A stretch of DNA of 64,000 bases from Prevotella sp. (GCA_017428055.1 JAFRRN010000075.1:55501-119500), one strand, 5' to 3'; shown: positions 19,194 to 28,034, counted from the stretch's first letter. Made by a program: numbers and translations. Notes: generated by a model not told the origin, from the sequence alone.

Positions 19194-20483
19194 TTGAAAC
19201 GGATCAGTAACAAGAAAGGTCTTTTCGCCTTATCACCCCTCCTGGTATTTATCACGCTCTATTTAGTCACCTCGCTCATCGCAGGTGACTTTTATAAAGT
19301 ACCTATCGTAGTGGCGTTTATGGTGGCAAGCATCTATGCCATAGCTGTTTCTGGCGGCTTCCCCCTTACCAAGCGCATCACCACGTACAGCCGTGGTGCC
19401 AGCACGGAAAACATGATGTTGATGCTATGGATATTCGTCTTGGCGGGGGCTTTCGCACAGTCTGCCAAACAGATGGGATGTATTGACGCCACGGTCAACC
19501 TGACATTGAGCGTCTTGCCTGGCAACATGCTATTGGCGGGGCTGTTTCTTGCTTCCTGTTTCATCTCTTTATCCATTGGCACAAGCGTAGGAACCATCGT
19601 TGCCCTTGTCCCCATTGCCGCAGGTTTAGCCCAATCCACCGGCGCAAGCGTTCCCATGATGACAGCAGTGGTGGTGGGTGGTGCCTTTTTTGGCGACAAC
19701 CTCTCCTTCATTTCCGACACCACCGTCGCCGCCACATCTTCACAAGGATGCAAGATGAGTGACAAGTTTCGCGCCAATTCCTACATCGTCATGCCCGCCG
19801 CCTTATTGATTCTCCTCATTTACATCTTCATGGGGATGGGCATCCATTCACCTCAAAACATCGCCGAAGTCAATGTTCTCAAGGTGTTGCCATACATCAT
19901 CGTGTTGGTTATGGCAGTTTTTGGCATGAACGTGATGGCAGTTCTGACCCTTGGCATCGTCTTGACGGGATTAATTGGCATCGTCGATGGTTCTTACGAC
20001 CTATATGGATGGTTTGGCAGTATGAGTGATGGCATTCTCGGTATGGGCGAACTCATCATCATCACGATGATGGCAGGGGGGCTTTTAGAAATCATCCGCG
20101 AGAATGGAGGCATAGACTATATTGTAGAGAAGATGACCGCTAAAGTACGTGGCAAGCGTGGTGCGGAACTATCAATAGGAACGGCAGTTGTGTTAGTAGA
20201 CATCTGCACTGCGAACAACACGGTTGCCATCATTACCGTTGGGGGAATCGCAAAACAAATAGGAGACCGCTATGGCGTTGACAATCGCAAGTGTGCATCT
20301 ATCCTCGACACCTTTTCTTGCTTTGCCCAAGGTATCATTCCATACGGTGCACAGATGCTGATGGCGGCAGGACTTTCACAGCTGAACCCCATGGAAATCC
20401 TCCCCTACCTCTATTATCCATTCGCCTTGGGCTTTGCCGCCTTGTTGTCAATCCTTTTCCGTTACCCCAGAAAATACAGTTGA
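19194..20483 (+). CDS. NhaC-type Na+/H+ antiporter family protein
   Basis: 429 residues with about 11-12 hydrophobic helices. The stretch SLSIGTSVGTIVALVPIAAG, then GGAFFGDNLSFISDTTVAATSSQGC, is the ion-binding signature of the NhaC superfamily. The frame opens with TTG at 19194; the nearest ATG (19183) is out of frame and stops at once, and the first internal ATG would remove the first helices. Members exchange Na+ for H+ or take up organic acids. Placed after uxaA, a role in hexuronate or keto-acid movement is possible but unproved. Confidence 0.82.
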   Translation: MKRISNKKGLFALSPLLVFITLYLVTSLIAGDFYKVPIVVAFMVASIYAIAVSGGFPLTKRITTYSRGASTENMMLMLWIFVLAGAFAQSAKQMGCIDATVNLTLSVLPGNMLLAGLFLASCFISLSIGTSVGTIVALVPIAAGLAQSTGASVPMMTAVVVGGAFFGDNLSFISDTTVAATSSQGCKMSDKFRANSYIVMPAALLILLIYIFMGMGIHSPQNIAEVNVLKVLPYIIVLVMAVFGMNVMAVLTLGIVLTGLIGIVDGSYDLYGWFGSMSDGILGMGELIIITMMAGGLLEIIRENGGIDYIVEKMTAKVRGKRGAELSIGTAVVLVDICTANNTVAIITVGGIAKQIGDRYGVDNRKCASILDTFSCFAQGIIPYGAQMLMAAGLSQLNPMEILPYLYYPFALGFAALLSILFRYPRKYS

Positions 20484-20484
20484 C

Positions 20485-21285
20485 ATGAACATCATCCAAA
20501 GAAACTTTTTCCGTTTGCTACGCTCTGGCGTTCTCAATGAGTATGAGTCGTTAGAGCCCATGTCTGCCTTTAAGTGGAACCGTCTCGTCCAAATGATAGA
20601 AGTACAAGGCGTGTCGCCTATTGCTCTGAAGGGTATCAAGAACCATACATACGATGAGAATGCCAACATCCCCAAAGACCTTGTTGACATTCTGTCAACC
20701 CAAGCCAAACCAACGGACGACAAGCCATTGCCTCGTTTGAGCAATCCCGTCCTCAACAAAAGACTTCACAAAATCCAAACCGAGGAGCGACACCACATCG
20801 ATGCCTCGATGACCACGCTCGACCTGTTGAACATCATCGTCGACAATGCCGTCCATATCTTCAACAAAGGCATCCCGCTGAGTGGCATCACCGAGTTGGG
20901 ACGATTCTTGCGCACAAGGGGAGACAAGGTGGACTTCGTGAAACTGGAGAAATGGCTGTCATCGCTTCACCTCCAACGCATGGCACAACTGGAGGGAAGC
21001 ATCCTCATTGCCGTCTTTGGATTTGAACAAGCAGAAATTCCCTTTGTGAGAAAGGAAGAGCCGGCAGCCTATAATCTTACCATCCGCACACTGAATCACA
21101 CAGAGAAAGACACCAGCGAAGACTGGAACTTCCGCCAGAACTCCATTGGCTTTGTCAGCAACAACTCCACCACCATGCGTAGAAACCTCCGCCGCGGCAT
21201 CCGGTACTTCGGGTATGCACCCATAGAAACCACGAGCAATTATTTTTACAATTTTGTCAAGAGTTTATCCGAAATCGAAGAATAA
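20485..21285 (+). CDS. Hypothetical protein, possibly related to nucleotidyltransferase N-domains
   Basis: 266 residues from the ATG at 20485, 1 bp after the antiporter stop. I do not recognise a named family. The opening (NFFRLLRSGVLNEYESLEP, then FKWNRLVQMIEVQGVSPIAL) has the same rhythm as the start of the nucleotidyltransferase-family protein at 28035-29150 (LIGLVKAGIWG, WDKLISLCDQQTVVG), but the catalytic GDVDL-type motif is absent. The protein is soluble, with no signal peptide. Likeness to the transferase family is a weak observation by eye. Confidence 0.5.
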   Translation: MNIIQRNFFRLLRSGVLNEYESLEPMSAFKWNRLVQMIEVQGVSPIALKGIKNHTYDENANIPKDLVDILSTQAKPTDDKPLPRLSNPVLNKRLHKIQTEERHHIDASMTTLDLLNIIVDNAVHIFNKGIPLSGITELGRFLRTRGDKVDFVKLEKWLSSLHLQRMAQLEGSILIAVFGFEQAEIPFVRKEEPAAYNLTIRTLNHTEKDTSEDWNFRQNSIGFVSNNSTTMRRNLRRGIRYFGYAPIETTSNYFYNFVKSLSEIEE

Positions 21286-21299
21286 TTCAACTTCTTTTC

Positions 21300-21331
21300 T
21301 TTGGTAATGACGTAAAAAATCTTTATCTTTG
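21300..21331 (+). promoter_or_regulatory. Consensus Bacteroidetes promoter for the GH25 gene
   Basis: TTTG at 21300-21303 (-33) and TATCTTTG at 21324-21331 (-7, TANNTTTG) are separated by exactly 20 bp. This is the best match in the window to the sigma-ABfr consensus and lies 26 bp before the lysozyme ATG. Confidence 0.75.
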
Positions 21332-21357
21332 CATTCAGAACGCAGCAAATAGTCATC

Positions 21358-22056
21358 ATGAAAAGGATTCTTGTCATCTTCATCACCATATTTCCTTTCC
21401 TTTTATCACAAGCGCAAAGTTACCATACACTTTGCGAAGACACTTGCCAACATGTCCACGGCATAGACATTAGCCATTACCAAGGCAATGTTTTCTGGGA
21501 AACGGTGGGCAATAACTCCAAGATGTATTATGTCTATCTCAAGGCAACGGAAGGCGGCGACTTGATAGATGCCAAGTATGAGCAAAACATCCAACTGGCG
21601 CATCGGTATGGGTTGAAAGTAGGTTCATACCACTTCTATCGCGCCAAGACACCCCAAGAGACACAGCTCCGCAACTTCATGGCCCAATGTAGGCCTGGCG
21701 AACAAGACCTGTTGCCTATGATTGACGTGGAGACCAAGAGCGGTCTTTCCAACGAAGCGTTCCGCGACTCGCTCACCAAGTTCCTCTTGCTCGTCGAGGA
21801 GAAATACAAGCAGAAGCCCCTCATCTACACGGGAGCAAACTTTTATGACCATATCCTCTCGGGCGGAATGCTCGACGACTATAAAATCATGATTGCCCAA
21901 TATACTGAGAAAGAGCCCGTGTTGGTCGATGGCCGTGACATCACGATGTGGCAATACACGGGCAAAGGCCGTCTCAATGGCGTCAACGGCTATATCGACA
22001 AGAGCCGTTTCATGGGCAAACACAAGTTGAGAGAGATCAGATTCAGACATCATTAA
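21358..22056 (+). CDS. Secreted GH25 lysozyme-like muramidase
   Basis: 232 residues. A signal peptide covers about 1-20 (MKRILVIFITIFPFLLSQAQ). The mature part is a glycoside hydrolase family 25 barrel: HGIDISHYQG with the conserved Asp near 37, VYLKATEGG, YHFYRA and the catalytic DVE pair (D122, E124) in PMIDVETKSG, ending with WQYTGKGRLNGVNGYIDKSRF. The family cleaves beta-1,4 bonds between MurNAc and GlcNAc in peptidoglycan. It has its own consensus promoter, so it is transcribed apart from the upstream genes. It may act in wall turnover or on competitors. Confidence 0.92.
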   Translation: MKRILVIFITIFPFLLSQAQSYHTLCEDTCQHVHGIDISHYQGNVFWETVGNNSKMYYVYLKATEGGDLIDAKYEQNIQLAHRYGLKVGSYHFYRAKTPQETQLRNFMAQCRPGEQDLLPMIDVETKSGLSNEAFRDSLTKFLLLVEEKYKQKPLIYTGANFYDHILSGGMLDDYKIMIAQYTEKEPVLVDGRDITMWQYTGKGRLNGVNGYIDKSRFMGKHKLREIRFRHH

Positions 22057-22072
22057 TAAAAAAAGAGATTAT

Positions 22073-23317
22073 ATGGCTATCATTAAATGTCCAGAGTGCG
22101 GCCACCAAATAAGTGACAAAGCACCAACATGCCCCTCATGTGGAGTAGAAATCAAGGGGAAAATCATTAAGTGTCCCGTCTGCGGGGAGGTGTATCTCTA
22201 TGACCAGGAGATGTGTCCGAATTGCCATCACGCCAATTTCGCACCCATCCCCGTGGAGTCATCCAGCAGCTATGTGAGAGAAGAGCCCAATCCACGTCCC
22301 ATAGAAGACGAGGATATGGAGAGCGAGATTCCCTTTGAGGACGACGACGAGGCAACCTCTCCCTCCGAGGAGCGTCCCAAACAGCCGAAGCGCAAGAAGG
22401 AAACGACGAAAAAGAAGAAGAACTATTCGGCTTTAATCGTCGCCTTCGTCCTTGCCTTGATCATTTTGGCGGTGTCGGGGTATTTCTACAACAAAACCAA
22501 GACGGAGCAAGAAACCAATTCGTACGAGTATGCGATGAGCAGCAAGGAGCCCATGGTGCTGCAAAGCTACCTCGACCAGAACCCCGATGCCCCCAAGGCG
22601 CACCGCGACTCCATCCTTGCACGAATCAAGTTCCTACAAGAAATCGACAAAGACTGGACAGATGTCGTGGCAAGTGGGTCGAAAGCCGTGCTGCTCGACT
22701 ACTTGGAGAAAAACCCCAAGTCATCCCATCGCGACTTGGCATTCAAGATGATCGACTCCATCGACTGGGAGGTTGCCGCCAAGGAAAACACGGTCGAGGC
22801 ATACGACACCTACATGAAAGAGCATCCACAGGGCCAGCATTACGACGCTGCCGTTGACGCTTCCAAGCTCTTGCAGTCCAACACGTTGCTGCCAGGGGAG
22901 AAGGAAATGGTCAACAACATCATCCGTCGCTTCTTCCAGAGCATCAACGACAAGGACGAGAAGAAGATCCACAGCACGATGGGCAACAGCATGACCAACT
23001 TCCTCGGCAAGCCCAACCAGACCAGGGGCGACCTGTCAGCCTTCATCCAACGCCAATGGAAAGCCGACTTCGCAAAGGTCACATGGCACGTTCTGGGTGA
23101 TTACAAGATCAACAAGAAGCCGTCGGGCGACAACAAGTTCCTTTACGACGTGCAGGCGACAGCCACCAAAAGGATAGAGCGCAAGGACAAGAAAGCCGTT
23201 CCCGAAGCCAAATATCGCCTGAATGCCACCGTCAACTCTGACACGACCATCGTTGCACTCGACCTCACCAAGGTCGTCGAGGAGAAAAAAGTCGAGCAGC
23301 CAGCCAAGAAGAACTAA
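22073..23317 (+). CDS. Double zinc-ribbon membrane protein
   Basis: 414 residues. Two N-terminal zinc ribbons are plain: C6/C9 with C20/C23 and C34/C37 with C48/C51. A long acidic and then lysine-rich linker (about 60-117) leads to one membrane helix near 118-138. The extracytoplasmic part is helical (GQHYDAAVDASKLL region) and ends in a possible NTF2-like fold (FFQSINDKDEKKIHSTMG). The combination suggests a membrane-anchored scaffold or sensor; the role is unknown. It starts 17 bp after the GH25 gene and probably shares its promoter. Confidence 0.72.
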   Translation: MAIIKCPECGHQISDKAPTCPSCGVEIKGKIIKCPVCGEVYLYDQEMCPNCHHANFAPIPVESSSSYVREEPNPRPIEDEDMESEIPFEDDDEATSPSEERPKQPKRKKETTKKKKNYSALIVAFVLALIILAVSGYFYNKTKTEQETNSYEYAMSSKEPMVLQSYLDQNPDAPKAHRDSILARIKFLQEIDKDWTDVVASGSKAVLLDYLEKNPKSSHRDLAFKMIDSIDWEVAAKENTVEAYDTYMKEHPQGQHYDAAVDASKLLQSNTLLPGEKEMVNNIIRRFFQSINDKDEKKIHSTMGNSMTNFLGKPNQTRGDLSAFIQRQWKADFAKVTWHVLGDYKINKKPSGDNKFLYDVQATATKRIERKDKKAVPEAKYRLNATVNSDTTIVALDLTKVVEEKKVEQPAKKN

Positions 23318-23352
23318 TCATCTACGGGGAAGCACCCATTATTCCATAACGA

Positions 23353-23457
23353 TTACAAGCCGCACGTAAAAGGATTACATGCGGCTTGTAATGTGTTTAT
23401 AGGTATCATATAAAGAGATTATATGTATCATATAATGAGATTATATGTATCATATAA
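23353..23457. repeat. 22-bp-phased dyad array B
   Basis: Five 17-bp units with starts at 23353, 23375, 23397, 23419 and 23441: TTACAAGCCGCACGTAA, TTACATGCGGCTTGTAA, TTATAGGTATCATATAA, then TTATATGTATCATATAA twice. All fit TTA-N11-TAA with 5-bp gaps. Unit 2 is the reverse complement of unit 1 at 16 of 17 positions, and units 4-5 have perfect 7-bp arms. Read as direct repeats, the last 66 bp (23403-23468) are three 22-bp copies that run into the stop codon of the J-protein gene. The region separates convergent genes. Confidence 0.85.
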
Positions 23458-23464
23458 AGTGATT

Positions 23465-24142
23465 TCATGCCTCCCTCATCTCTCTCAACAGCGACTTCTG
23501 CCGCTCAGAAAGGTTAGTGGGAAGATTCACCTGGTAGGTGATAATCAAGTCTCCAAACGTGCCATTGCCCTTGTCGTAGCCTTTCCCACGAATACGCACC
23601 TTGGTACCGGGCTGCGTCTCGGGCTTGACTTTCAACCGCAACTTCGTGCCATTGCTCAATTGGACAATGACCTCCCCGCCGAGCATGGCGGTGTAAAGGT
23701 CAATGTTGATGGTAGCGTTCATCTCCCCTACTCCCTTTTGCGAAGATGCCTGACGCGACGACTGCCGACCACCCATGCTGCCAAACAAGTTCTCGAAGAA
23801 GCTGGAGAAAGAGCCTCCGCCCCTTATCGACGAGAAGTCAAAGCCCTCAAATGGCGACCCGCCGCCGCTGCCGCCCCAGTGGAAGCCGCCAAAGCCGGCA
23901 TCTTCTGCCTTCCCCGCCTCTTTCCACTGCTCACCATACTGGTCGTACTTTTTCCTTTTCTCCGGGTCGTTGATGACCTCGTACGCCTCGTTCAGTGCCT
24001 GGAATTTCGCCTTTGCCTTCGGGTCATTGGGATGCAAGTCGGGATGGAATTGCTTTGCCCGTTTCCGATAGGCTTCCCTGACATCCTTTTGGGGGATGTT
24101 CTTGTCAACCCCCAAGATCTTGTAATAATCAACAAATGCCAT
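23465..24142 (-). CDS. CbpA-like J-domain co-chaperone
   Basis: 225 residues. The J domain occupies about 3-70 with HPD at 33-35. A Gly/Phe-rich linker (FGGFHWGGSGGGSPFEGFDF) follows, then a single beta-sandwich client/HSP70-binding domain (ATINIDLYTAMLGGEVIVQL, GTKVRIRGKGYD, GDLIITYQVNLP). There is no cysteine-rich zinc domain, so it is a CbpA/DnaJ class B type, but short because one C-terminal repeat is missing or merged. It would stimulate DnaK ATPase. The full DnaJ is encoded separately at 43352. Its stop codon lies inside the last copy of the 22-bp repeats. Confidence 0.88.
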   Translation of the reverse strand: MAFVDYYKILGVDKNIPQKDVREAYRKRAKQFHPDLHPNDPKAKAKFQALNEAYEVINDPEKRKKYDQYGEQWKEAGKAEDAGFGGFHWGGSGGGSPFEGFDFSSIRGGGSFSSFFENLFGSMGGRQSSRQASSQKGVGEMNATINIDLYTAMLGGEVIVQLSNGTKLRLKVKPETQPGTKVRIRGKGYDKGNGTFGDLIITYQVNLPTNLSERQKSLLREMREA

Positions 24143-24216
24143 AATTGTTTCCTCCTTTTTTTATTTTATTTGCAGCAAAATCCATGCCTACATGCCACTT
24201 TCTCGTTTTTTTTACT

Positions 24217-24224
24217 TAATTTTG
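24217..24224 (+). promoter_or_regulatory. -7 box ahead of the 5'-nucleotidase gene
   Basis: TAATTTTG matches TANNTTTG and lies 20 bp before the ATG at 24245. No clear TTTG is seen at -33. The divergent J-protein gene starts at 24142. Confidence 0.45.
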
Positions 24225-24244
24225 CGATAGAAAACAACACTATC

Positions 24245-25987
24245 ATGAAAAGGATTCTCATTATTTGGCTACTGGCTCTCACTATTATCCCGGCAGCCCA
24301 GAGCAAACAAAAGACCGTCAGCCTACGTGTCATCGAGACAAGCGACGTGCATGGGTCGTTCTTCCCTTACGATTTCATCAACCGACAGCCCAAGGTCGGC
24401 ACCCTCGCACGGGTAAGTACATACGTCAATAGGTTGCGCGAGGAATATGGCGAAAACCTCATCCTTGTAGACAATGGCGATATTCTCCAAGGACAGCCCA
24501 CATGCTATTTCTACAATTTCATCAACACCGAGGAACCCAACGTCGCCGCAGAAATCATCAATTACATGAAATATGATGCGGAGACCATGGGCAACCATGA
24601 CGTCGAAACGGGGCATCCCGTCTACGATAAGTGGATTAAGGAAGTCCATTGCCCCATGCTCGGAGCCAATATTATCGATGTCACAACCAACGAACCCTAC
24701 GTGAAACCCTATACCATCCTTAACAGGCAGGGAGTGAAAATCGCCATCATCGGGATGCTGACGCCCGCCATTCCCAACTGGCTTACGGAGGATTTGTGGA
24801 AAGGATTGCGCTTTGACGAGATGGTGAAGACCGCCCGTTATTGGGTCAAGCATGTCAAGGAGGCAGAACGGGCAGACATTGTCATCGGCCTTTTCCATAG
24901 CGGGAAGAAGGGCGGCATCAAGACCGTCGAATACGAAGAGGACGCTTCCTTGAGGGTGGCGGAGGAGGTGCCGGGCTTCGACCTCGTGTTATTCGGCCAC
25001 GACCACACGACCCACAACAGCACGGTGGTCAATGTCAACGGCGACGAGGTGGTCTGTCTCAATCCCTCCAACAATGCCATTTATGTATGCGATGCCACCA
25101 TTGACGTGACCCTCAAGGGAAAGAAAGTCACCGGAAAGCAAGTGAGCGGACAAGTCGTGAACATCACCAAGGAAGAAATCGACCCACAATATATGGAACA
25201 TTTCCAACCCCATATCGACAAGATCAATGAGTTTGTGAATCGAAAGATTGGTTACGTGACCCACTCCCTGTACACCCGCGACTCCTATTTTGGCAATTCG
25301 GCATTCAACGACTACATTCTTAACCAAGAATTGACCATTACGGGAGCCGACATCGCCTTCAACGCCCCACTCTCTTTCGATGCCGTCATCAAGGAAGGAG
25401 ACCTATGCGTAAGCGACATGTTCAACCTCTATCGTTTTGAGAACCAACTCTATGTGATGCGATTGACGGGCGAGGAAATCCGCAAGCATTTAGAGATGAG
25501 TTACGACTTGTGGGTAAATACGATGGCATCTCCCGATGACCATCTACTCCTATTGAGCGAAAGCATGTACAATAATCAGCCTCGCATTTCATTCGCGAAT
25601 TACTCTTTCAACTTCGACAGTGCCGCTGGGATCGACTATGAGGTAGACGTGACCAAGCCCAATGGCGAGAAAGTGCGCATCTTACAGATGAGCAACGGTG
25701 AGCCATTCGATGAGTCAAGATGGTACAAGGTGGCCGTCAACAGTTACCGGGGTAATGGTGGTGGCGAACTACTCACCCAAGGGGCAGGCATTCCCAAGGA
25801 CAGCCTCGCGAGCCGCATTGTGTGGCGCAGCGAAAAGGACTTGCGTTTTTACCTGATGAAAGAGATTGAGAAAGCGGGCGTTGTCGATGCCAAGCCCAAC
25901 AATAACTGGCGGTTTATCCCAGAGGAGTGGGCCCAAGTCGCTGCCGAGCGTGACCGTGCCATCCTGTTTAAGAAGCCCAAAGAGTAG
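24245..25987 (+). CDS. 5'-nucleotidase / 2',3'-cyclic phosphodiesterase family protein
   Basis: 580 residues from the ATG at 24245; a much longer open frame upstream is only the shadow of the J-protein gene. A signal peptide spans about 1-19. The metallophosphatase domain shows D34/H36 (ETSDVHG), D76 and D79 (LVDNGD), GNHD at 116-119, a GLFHSG loop and FGHDHTTHN. The C-terminal 5'-nucleotidase domain contains MRLTGEEIRKHLEMS and VNSYRGNGGGEL. The enzyme probably removes phosphate from nucleotides in the periplasm. Its exact preference (UshA or CpdB type) cannot be told. NudC follows 4 bp later. Confidence 0.9.
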   Translation: MKRILIIWLLALTIIPAAQSKQKTVSLRVIETSDVHGSFFPYDFINRQPKVGTLARVSTYVNRLREEYGENLILVDNGDILQGQPTCYFYNFINTEEPNVAAEIINYMKYDAETMGNHDVETGHPVYDKWIKEVHCPMLGANIIDVTTNEPYVKPYTILNRQGVKIAIIGMLTPAIPNWLTEDLWKGLRFDEMVKTARYWVKHVKEAERADIVIGLFHSGKKGGIKTVEYEEDASLRVAEEVPGFDLVLFGHDHTTHNSTVVNVNGDEVVCLNPSNNAIYVCDATIDVTLKGKKVTGKQVSGQVVNITKEEIDPQYMEHFQPHIDKINEFVNRKIGYVTHSLYTRDSYFGNSAFNDYILNQELTITGADIAFNAPLSFDAVIKEGDLCVSDMFNLYRFENQLYVMRLTGEEIRKHLEMSYDLWVNTMASPDDHLLLLSESMYNNQPRISFANYSFNFDSAAGIDYEVDVTKPNGEKVRILQMSNGEPFDESRWYKVAVNSYRGNGGGELLTQGAGIPKDSLASRIVWRSEKDLRFYLMKEIEKAGVVDAKPNNNWRFIPEEWAQVAAERDRAILFKKPKE

Positions 25988-25991
25988 ACAG

Positions 25992-26777
25992 ATGGCAGCA
26001 TACTGGTTTATATTCTGCAAGACAGACTTGCTATTGGAAAGAAAGGAGGACGGCACTTACGCCATCCCCTTCGGCGAAGAGCCGCCTATCGATGCGAAAC
26101 CGTGGATGACCATCCACAATATCACCCCATTCGACGACGGAATGGAGGTGAAGTCGTTTCGCATAGACGTTCCTTTCACGGGAGAAAGGCATGAGATGTG
26201 CGGATTGCGGGCATCCTATTACAAAATCCCAAACGAGTACTATCTCAAAGCGGGCAAATGCCAGGAAATCCTCTATTGGGACTTCAACACCAAGTATTGT
26301 GGCGTTTGCGGCGCACCCATGAAACTCCATACCGACATTTCCAAGCGATGCACCCAATGCGGAAAGGAGGTGTGGCCACAATTGGCGACCGCCGTCATCG
26401 TGCTGATCCAACGTGGAGAGGAGGTATTGCTCGTCCATGCCAAGAACTTCCGTGGCGACTTCTACGGTTTGGTGGCGGGTTTCGTGGAGACGGGAGAGAC
26501 GTTGGAGGAGGCAGTGGTGCGCGAGGTGCGCGAGGAGACGGGCATCGAAATCACCAACATCCGCTATTTCGGTTCCCAGCCGTGGCCCTATCCGTGCGGC
26601 CTGATGGTGGGATTCAATGCCGACTACGTGAGTGGCGAAGTCCATCTTCAGCGCAGCGAACTGTCTGCGGGGCGTTGGTATCGGAAAGACAACCTACCCC
26701 ATATCCCCGAGAAAATGAGCATCGCAAGGAAGTTGATTGATGCCTGGCTCATGCAAGAGGACACGAAAAAGGGGTGA
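25992..26777 (+). CDS. nudC: NADH pyrophosphatase / NAD-cap hydrolase
   Basis: 261 residues from the ATG at 25992. The zinc ribbon is C103/C106 and C120/C123. The Nudix box is complete, GFVETGETLEEAVVREVREE near 163-182, and is followed by the NudC-specific SQPWPYP motif near 194-200. The enzyme cleaves NAD(H) to NMN(H) and AMP and, in other bacteria, removes NAD caps from RNA. The stop codon lies within the left arm of the downstream terminator. The 4-bp spacing from the nucleotidase gene suggests a joint role in nucleotide salvage. Confidence 0.93.
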   Translation: MAAYWFIFCKTDLLLERKEDGTYAIPFGEEPPIDAKPWMTIHNITPFDDGMEVKSFRIDVPFTGERHEMCGLRASYYKIPNEYYLKAGKCQEILYWDFNTKYCGVCGAPMKLHTDISKRCTQCGKEVWPQLATAVIVLIQRGEEVLLVHAKNFRGDFYGLVAGFVETGETLEEAVVREVREETGIEITNIRYFGSQPWPYPCGLMVGFNADYVSGEVHLQRSELSAGRWYRKDNLPHIPEKMSIARKLIDAWLMQEDTKKG

Positions 26778-26803
26778 CATCGCCATTGGATGCCACCCCT
26801 TTT
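26767..26803. terminator. Bidirectional terminator between nudC and the polysaccharide operon
   Basis: AAAAGGGGTG at 26767-26776 pairs perfectly with CACCCCTTTT at 26794-26803. The A-run and T-run at the two ends let it act in both directions, which fits the convergent genes on either side. The left arm overlaps the nudC stop codon. Confidence 0.8.
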
Positions 26804-26826
26804 ATGGGCTAATCAAGGATATGTCC

Positions 26827-28026
26827 TTATACCCTATCTACAATGCCCCTGACAAATAGCCACCATTTCCATGTCTCTTGGTGACTCCATTTAGCTATTT
26901 TCTTGAGGATTCGATAAGGCAAATGCTCGTGGTTCATCCTTCTTACGATAAGATAGAAGCCACAGGTGTTGAAGAGTCCCACCAACACGACCACTATAAA
27001 CTGCACCGTGGGACCATACTCAAGACCATAGTAAACAAACAGCCATGCCAACACATTGAGGAAGTCGAGCGTGATGACGGACACCGCTGCACCGATATGC
27101 GAGAAGCCAATCTCGATGAATAGATGGTGCAAGTGAGACTTGTCAGGCTTGAAAGGCGACTTACCTTTCATAATCCTTCCCATCATGACACGCAGAGTGT
27201 CAAACACCGGAACGGACAATACCGACAGGCAAAACGCCACGACTCCCATATTGGTGAAACTATTAGCAACCTTAGAGTCGTTGTCGATGATATGGAGACA
27301 GAAGATGACCATGAGCATTCCCATCATCGTAGACCCACCATCGCCGATGAACATCTTTGACTTGATGCCGAACACGTTATGGACGAAGAAAGGTATCAAT
27401 GCCCCCGCTGCCAAGGCACACATCACTGCCATCGTGCCGTCGTGCGCCAGCGTGAAGAAGATGCCAAAAACCAGACATGCCATCACGCACATCCCCGATG
27501 ACAAGCCATCCACCCCGTCGATCATGTTGATAGCATTGATAATGCCACAACCCGCCACCGCACTCAACGGCAAGGATAGGTAAACGGGCAATTTCCCTAT
27601 GCCAAAGAGACCGTGAAAATCATTCATGTTGGTCTGGTCCATCTTGATGATGAACGCGATGATGCACAATTCCAAAAAAATCCTCATGGCGGGCTTAATC
27701 TCAATCATGTCATCCGCAGTGCCGACAAAGAGTGTCACCGTCATGGCAACGATACATGTGAACAGGGCAAAGCTATTATAGAAGAGGCTTGTCACACCTG
27801 CTCCCACGACAATACCCCAAAACACGGCGATGCCACCGAGTACGGGAATGGGATGTTTTTGCAACTTCCGTGCGTCAGGATTATCCACCAAGTCTCTCTT
27901 AGTGGCAATCTTGACAATCGACGGATGAACAAAAAAAGTCATCAGCAGAGCACAGAAGAATGGCAGCAAGATGCCATTGAAAAACATTTCCCACGTAATG
28001 TAGTGGTTTGAAGAAAATACTATCAT
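26827..28026 (-). CDS. WecA-type polyprenyl-phosphate sugar-1-phosphate transferase
   Basis: 399 residues from the ATG at 28026; an upstream ATG at 28068 would overlap the previous gene by 34 bp. About 11 helices with the MraY/WecA signatures: LVDNPDARKLQKHPIPVLGG, GTADDMIEIKP (metal site), NAINMIDGVDGLSSG, FIGDGGSTMMG and the HLHH-type DKSHLHHLF loop. It transfers a UDP-sugar, probably GlcNAc-1-P, to undecaprenyl phosphate at the inner membrane, starting glycan assembly. It is the last gene of the ten-gene operon, although its step is the first in the pathway. Confidence 0.9.
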   Translation of the reverse strand: MIVFSSNHYITWEMFFNGILLPFFCALLMTFFVHPSIVKIATKRDLVDNPDARKLQKHPIPVLGGIAVFWGIVVGAGVTSLFYNSFALFTCIVAMTVTLFVGTADDMIEIKPAMRIFLELCIIAFIIKMDQTNMNDFHGLFGIGKLPVYLSLPLSAVAGCGIINAINMIDGVDGLSSGMCVMACLVFGIFFTLAHDGTMAVMCALAAGALIPFFVHNVFGIKSKMFIGDGGSTMMGMLMVIFCLHIIDNDSKVANSFTNMGVVAFCLSVLSVPVFDTLRVMMGRIMKGKSPFKPDKSHLHHLFIEIGFSHIGAAVSVITLDFLNVLAWLFVYYGLEYGPTVQFIVVVLVGLFNTCGFYLIVRRMNHEHLPYRILKKIAKWSHQETWKWWLFVRGIVDRV

Positions 28027-28034
28027 AGTCGTAA

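Noticed and set aside
23353-23457. CRISPR-like array
   Set aside because: Repeat plus gap is only 22 bp, there are no unique spacers, and no cas genes are nearby.
23423-24244. Upstream extension of the 5'-nucleotidase reading frame (274 codons)
   Set aside because: It lies antisense to the J-protein gene, has no domain of its own, and the true signal peptide starts at 24245.
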